Below, piece after piece: positions 6,134 through 7,963 of a stretch of 7,963 nucleotides of DNA (positions are counted from its first letter, which is position 1; the number at the start of each line of letters is the position of its first letter). Origin of the DNA: Cloacimonetes bacterium UBA6081 (GTDB taxonomy: Bacteria > Cloacimonadota > Cloacimonadia > Cloacimonadales > Cloacimonadaceae); contig DIXL01000043.1 of NCBI GenBank assembly GCA_002428685.1, forward strand, positions 3,078 to 11,040, read 5' to 3'. Both the position numbers and the translations under genes were made by a program. A model generated the notes under the pieces. It saw nothing but the letters and a program-made list of their open reading frames with translations, did not search any database and was not told where the DNA came from.

Positions 6134-6748
6134 ATGAAGTATGTATTCAGCCTGATGTTTGTTATTGTGCTATGCAGTAGCATGAATGCGGTGAACTGCA
6201 GGGCAGCAGTTGGTTTGGACGCATTTGGATTATTAGTCATTAGTGATCAAAACTTGGTTGCAGGATATAAAGAAACGACTGCGCCCATGGTTTCGGCTCA
6301 GATTACGGAAAGCGTGGAATGTTTTGATCTTGGAATAGGCATGAACTACCAGTTGCCCAGAGATCATGGAGATTTGCCCGAGGACATGCAAGTTGCCTAT
6401 GGCGAGCATTATTTTTTCCCGATTTATGGGATACTATCCTACAATATACCAAGCACCGGTAGGATAAAGCCACAATTGATTTCTCAGTTTGGATATAATT
6501 TCGTGAGCATGAAGTTTCCCTTGAATGATGAAGATGATCGCGATGATATTAATGGCGGCTTTTTTTACGGCTTGGGTTTGGGTCTGGACTACCATAAGAT
6601 TTCACTTAATGTGATGTATCTATCCAACGGAATGAGAGTTAATCATGAAGAGCTCAGCTCTAATCACTGGAGAGTAACGAATGAAGGGGATATACAGACA
6701 CAACAGTTAAACATTTCAATTGGTTACAAATTTGGGAGAGCCTTATGA
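6134..6748 (+). CDS. Secreted beta-barrel-like outer-membrane protein, paralog 1
   Basis: I do not recognise a named family. An in-frame GTG exists at 6101, but AAGGAG at 6122-6127, 6 nt before the ATG at 6134, and the signal peptide that then begins the protein decide for 204 residues. Signal peptide about 1-19 (MK, a hydrophobic core with CSS, then NA). The mature part alternates short polar and aromatic stretches as in beta-strands: RAAVGLDAFG (23-32), YQLP (72-75), YGILSYNIP (98-106), ISQFGY (116-121), GGFFYGLGLGLDYHKISLNV (141-160), and a C-terminal ISIGYKFG strand (194-201). A D/E-rich loop (131-139, NDEDDRDDI) is probably surface exposed. It overlaps the next gene by 4 nt (ATGA) and is its paralog. 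The likely role is a small outer-membrane barrel; any substrate is unknown. Confidence 0.75.
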   Translation: MKYVFSLMFVIVLCSSMNAVNCRAAVGLDAFGLLVISDQNLVAGYKETTAPMVSAQITESVECFDLGIGMNYQLPRDHGDLPEDMQVAYGEHYFFPIYGILSYNIPSTGRIKPQLISQFGYNFVSMKFPLNDEDDRDDINGGFFYGLGLGLDYHKISLNVMYLSNGMRVNHEELSSNHWRVTNEGDIQTQQLNISIGYKFGRAL

Positions 6749-7359
6749 AACACATAGTAGCTTTGTTGTTGATTGCAGCCCTGTGCAGTGGACTTGGGGC
6801 TGTAAACTTTCGTGTTGCTGTCGGTATGGATGCATTTGGCAAAACGACTACCTACGTAAAACCCATTTTTGTGGGCTTTGAAACTCAGGTTGGGCCTACA
6901 TTGTCTGCGCAGGTAACCAACAAGATGTGGGATGTTTCCTATGGACTGGGGGTGGATTATCAGCTCCCCAAGGAATTTCAGGAAATGCCAGAAGGATGGT
7001 CAAGCGATTTTAATAAACACGCCTATGGTTTAGTTTACGGGATTCTTGCTTACAACATTCCCATAATTAATAAGGTGTCTCACGATTTTATAGCTCAGTT
7101 TGGCTATAGTCATCCAGATTTTCAATTCTGCCCCTATAATGACAATACCAGCTATTCTGAGGAAGGAGGATTGTTTTATGGTCTGGGTGCAGGCCTAAAC
7201 TATCAAAAGTTATCGCTTAATGTGCTGTATCGGGTGAATAACTCTAAAATAACGGAAGAACATCAAAATCAAGGAGTAGTGGAAAACCGTAGTAAATTGA
7301 GCTGCCAAACCCGGCAATGGAATATGTCTGTTGGGTATAGATTTGGGAAGACGGAGTGA
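6745..7359 (+). CDS. Secreted beta-barrel-like outer-membrane protein, paralog 2
   Basis: A 204-residue paralog of the upstream gene, of identical length and alignable end to end without gaps. By eye about 70 positions, or a third, are identical. Signal peptide about 1-19 (MKHIVALLLIAALCSGLGA). Shared landmarks fall at the same positions: VGMDAFG (26-32), LSAQVT (53-58), DYQLP (71-75), VYGILAYNIP (97-106), IAQFGY (116-121), GGLFYGLGAGLNYQKLSLNV (141-160), MSVGYRFG (194-201). Divergence is concentrated in putative loops (33-49, 84-96, 122-140, 163-187). Translation is coupled through the ATGA overlap. The stop codon lies inside the first unit of the octamer array that follows. The function is unknown; an outer-membrane barrel is inferred from composition, signal peptide and the aromatic C-terminal strand. 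Confidence 0.75.
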   Translation: MKHIVALLLIAALCSGLGAVNFRVAVGMDAFGKTTTYVKPIFVGFETQVGPTLSAQVTNKMWDVSYGLGVDYQLPKEFQEMPEGWSSDFNKHAYGLVYGILAYNIPIINKVSHDFIAQFGYSHPDFQFCPYNDNTSYSEEGGLFYGLGAGLNYQKLSLNVLYRVNNSKITEEHQNQGVVENRSKLSCQTRQWNMSVGYRFGKTE

Positions 7360-7515
7360 TGATGTGATGGGGTGATGATGTGATGATGTGATGATGTGAT
7401 GGGGTGATGATGTGATGATGTGATGATGTAATGATGTGATGAAGTGATGATGTGATGATGTGATGAAGTGATGATGTGATGATGTGATGATGTGATGATG
7501 TAATGAAGTGATGAA
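7356..7515. repeat. Octanucleotide tandem array, 20 units of GTGATGAT
   Basis: Exactly 160 bp resolve into 20 consecutive 8-bp units with no length slippage. The consensus is GTGATGAT. Variants are GTGATGGG (units 2 and 6), GTGATGAA (11, 14, 20), GTAATGAT (10) and GTAATGAA (19). The first unit contains the TGA stop of the preceding gene. Long reverse-strand frames of His, Ile, Thr and Ser are translations of this array, not genes. Confidence 0.95.
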
Positions 7516-7764
7516 GTGCCACCAAAGCACCTTGTAGGAGACCTAAAAGCTATTTTTCCATGGTGCTGCGCCCTTATTATACTTCATTGATTACTGAAAA
7601 GCACAATGATAATGCCAGAGATGAATCAGATGTGACTTATGGCTAATCATTGATAACAAACTCTTTAACATCAATGGATTGGAGTAATTTTGACTTGTAC
7701 TGGTTTCCAATAGTATCTGCTATGCTAGTGTTGTGTCAAACTTAGTATGTCACAAATAGTATTG
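7516..7764. other. Intergenic stretch between octamer array and group II intron 3' end
   Basis: No gene is recognised. An AGCACC/GGTGCT inverted pair (near 7527-7532 and 7561-7566) flanks about 28 nt. A short open plus-strand frame (about 7560-7646, 28 codons) and a 23-codon minus-strand frame ending near 7642 look faintly protein-like but have no ribosome binding site or recognisable motif. An imperfect inverted repeat TTGTGTCA/TGTCACAA lies at 7731-7755, beside the intron junction. The stretch could be relict coding sequence. Confidence 0.4.
7710..7739 (-). promoter_or_regulatory. Weak promoter-like pair on the minus strand
   Basis: On the minus strand TTGACA (7739-7734) is followed after 18 bp by TACTAT (7715-7710). 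There is no recognisable gene downstream, so this may be chance or may drive a lost gene. Confidence 0.2.
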
Positions 7765-7806
7765 ATAGGGGTAGGGGAGTTATCCATTACTGGCTCCCCT
7801 CCCTCC
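7765..7806 (-). ncRNA. Group II intron domain VI with predicted branch-point adenosine
   Basis: The minus strand forms GGGGAG/CTCCCC (7799-7794 with 7779-7774), capped by CCA-GTAA-TGG with a GNRA-type loop. The stem continues outward as GGGA with T-A-CCC, leaving A7772 bulged. The CCCCTAT that follows places the 3' AY end at 7766-7765, giving the canonical distance between branch A and splice site. Confidence 0.75.
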
Positions 7807-7839
7807 GAACCGTACGTGCGGTTTTCCCGCATACGGCTC
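7807..7839 (-). ncRNA. Group II intron domain V (catalytic hairpin)
   Basis: The 33-nt element begins GAGCCGTATGCGG and ends ACCGCACGTACGGTTC. It folds as a lower helix GAGCCGTA/TACGGTTC with the AGC catalytic triad, a CG two-nucleotide bulge, an upper helix TGCGG/CCGCA and a GAAA-type loop. This is the diagnostic signature of group II introns and closely matches bacterial domain V. Confidence 0.92.
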
Positions 7840-7856
7840 TCCAGAAAACAGGTTAC

Positions 7857-7961
7857 TCATTTAAGAGACCGGCATAATTCTTCACGGGCTTTGACGAAAG
7901 AGAAAAACCCGCAATTATAAAAGATGGCATTGGGGTATCTGAGGTTATCCATGCCTGCCGT
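7857..7961 (-). CDS. ltrA: Group II intron reverse transcriptase/maturase, C-terminal 34 residues (partial)
   Basis: Only the last 34 codons are inside the window; the 5' end lies beyond the right edge. The visible tail (TAGMDNLRYPNA, then IFYNCGFFSFVKAREEL, ending in TGA) resembles the end of bacterial group II intron proteins, where a T..M...L.NAY....GL.S pattern closes the maturase/DNA-binding region. The stop codon is 17 nt upstream of domain V on the same strand, the expected position for an intron-encoded protein in domain IV. A second frame stays open over the same stretch (stop at 7853-7855), so frame choice rests on motif resemblance and is moderately secure. Confidence 0.6.
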   Translation of the reverse strand, partial: TAGMDNLRYPNAIFYNCGFFSFVKAREELCRSLK

Positions 7962-7963
7962 AG

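Larger units (their letters stand above)
7765..7963 (-). mobile_element. Group II intron, 3' portion, continuing beyond the right edge
   Basis: A retroelement whose RNA self-splices and moves by reverse transcription into DNA targets. On the minus strand the order is maturase C-terminus, then domain V, domain VI and the predicted 3' splice site, exactly the order expected for a bacterial intron with its reading frame in domain IV. The predicted intron end is the AT at 7766-7765, seven nt after the bulged branch-point A7772. The 3' exon would then begin with C at 7764. The 5' part and 5' exon are outside the window, so class and completeness cannot be judged. Confidence 0.85.

Noticed and set aside
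7356..7515. CRISPR array
   Set aside because: Units are 8 bp and contiguous with no spacers.
7210..7530. Overlapping minus-strand frames rich in His, Ile, Thr and Ser
   Set aside because: They are read from the GTGATGAT array and the antisense of the barrel gene. The 8-bp period gives an 8-residue repeat in every frame, so they are artefacts.

Overview
The window looks like chromosomal DNA of an anaerobic, Gram-negative, fermentative or syntrophic bacterium. It carries a complete biotin-dependent, sodium-pumping decarboxylase operon and secreted beta-barrel proteins. Three of its intergenic regions hold degenerate tandem repeats with a period of 8 bp. The lysine-type (IIIK) phosphoglycerate dehydrogenase and the overall style suggest the FCB group, and I think of Candidatus Cloacimonadota. 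That placement is inference from gene content, not from a marker gene.

Layout, left to right. Positions 1-176 are non-coding, with paired hairpins and a 14-bp perfect inverted repeat just downstream of serA. Positions 177-1097 (minus) encode a type III D-3-phosphoglycerate dehydrogenase with lysine at the usual histidine position. Positions 1098-1398 are non-coding and hold a 48-bp imperfect inverted repeat whose arms are 8-bp tandem repeats. Positions 1399-5665 (minus) are a tight four-gene operon, transcribed as carboxyltransferase (mmdA), OadG-family small subunit, biotin carrier with two biotinyl domains, and OadB-family sodium pump. This is the gene order of known methylmalonyl-CoA decarboxylase clusters (mmdADECB) without the small epsilon gene. 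Positions 5666-6133 form a divergent intergenic region with a second octamer tract, a 16-bp operator-like dyad, a 12-bp tandem duplication and a promoter candidate. Positions 6134-7359 (plus) encode two translationally coupled paralogous secreted beta-barrel-like proteins, both exactly 204 residues and alignable without gaps. Positions 7356-7515 hold 20 units of an 8-bp repeat beginning at the stop codon of the second paralog. Positions 7516-7764 are largely unexplained. Positions 7765-7963 (minus) are the 3' end of a group II intron: the C-terminus of its reverse transcriptase, domain V and domain VI, continuing beyond the right edge.

How the genes work together: the carboxyltransferase moves CO2 from an acyl-CoA, most likely (S)-methylmalonyl-CoA, to carrier biotin. 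The membrane beta subunit then decarboxylates carboxybiotin and exports Na+. The single-pass OadG-like protein should anchor the complex. The unusual parts are the double biotinyl carrier and the duplicated extracytoplasmic domain on the OadG-like subunit. The most distinctive DNA-level signal is the recurring 8-bp-period intergenic repeat family.
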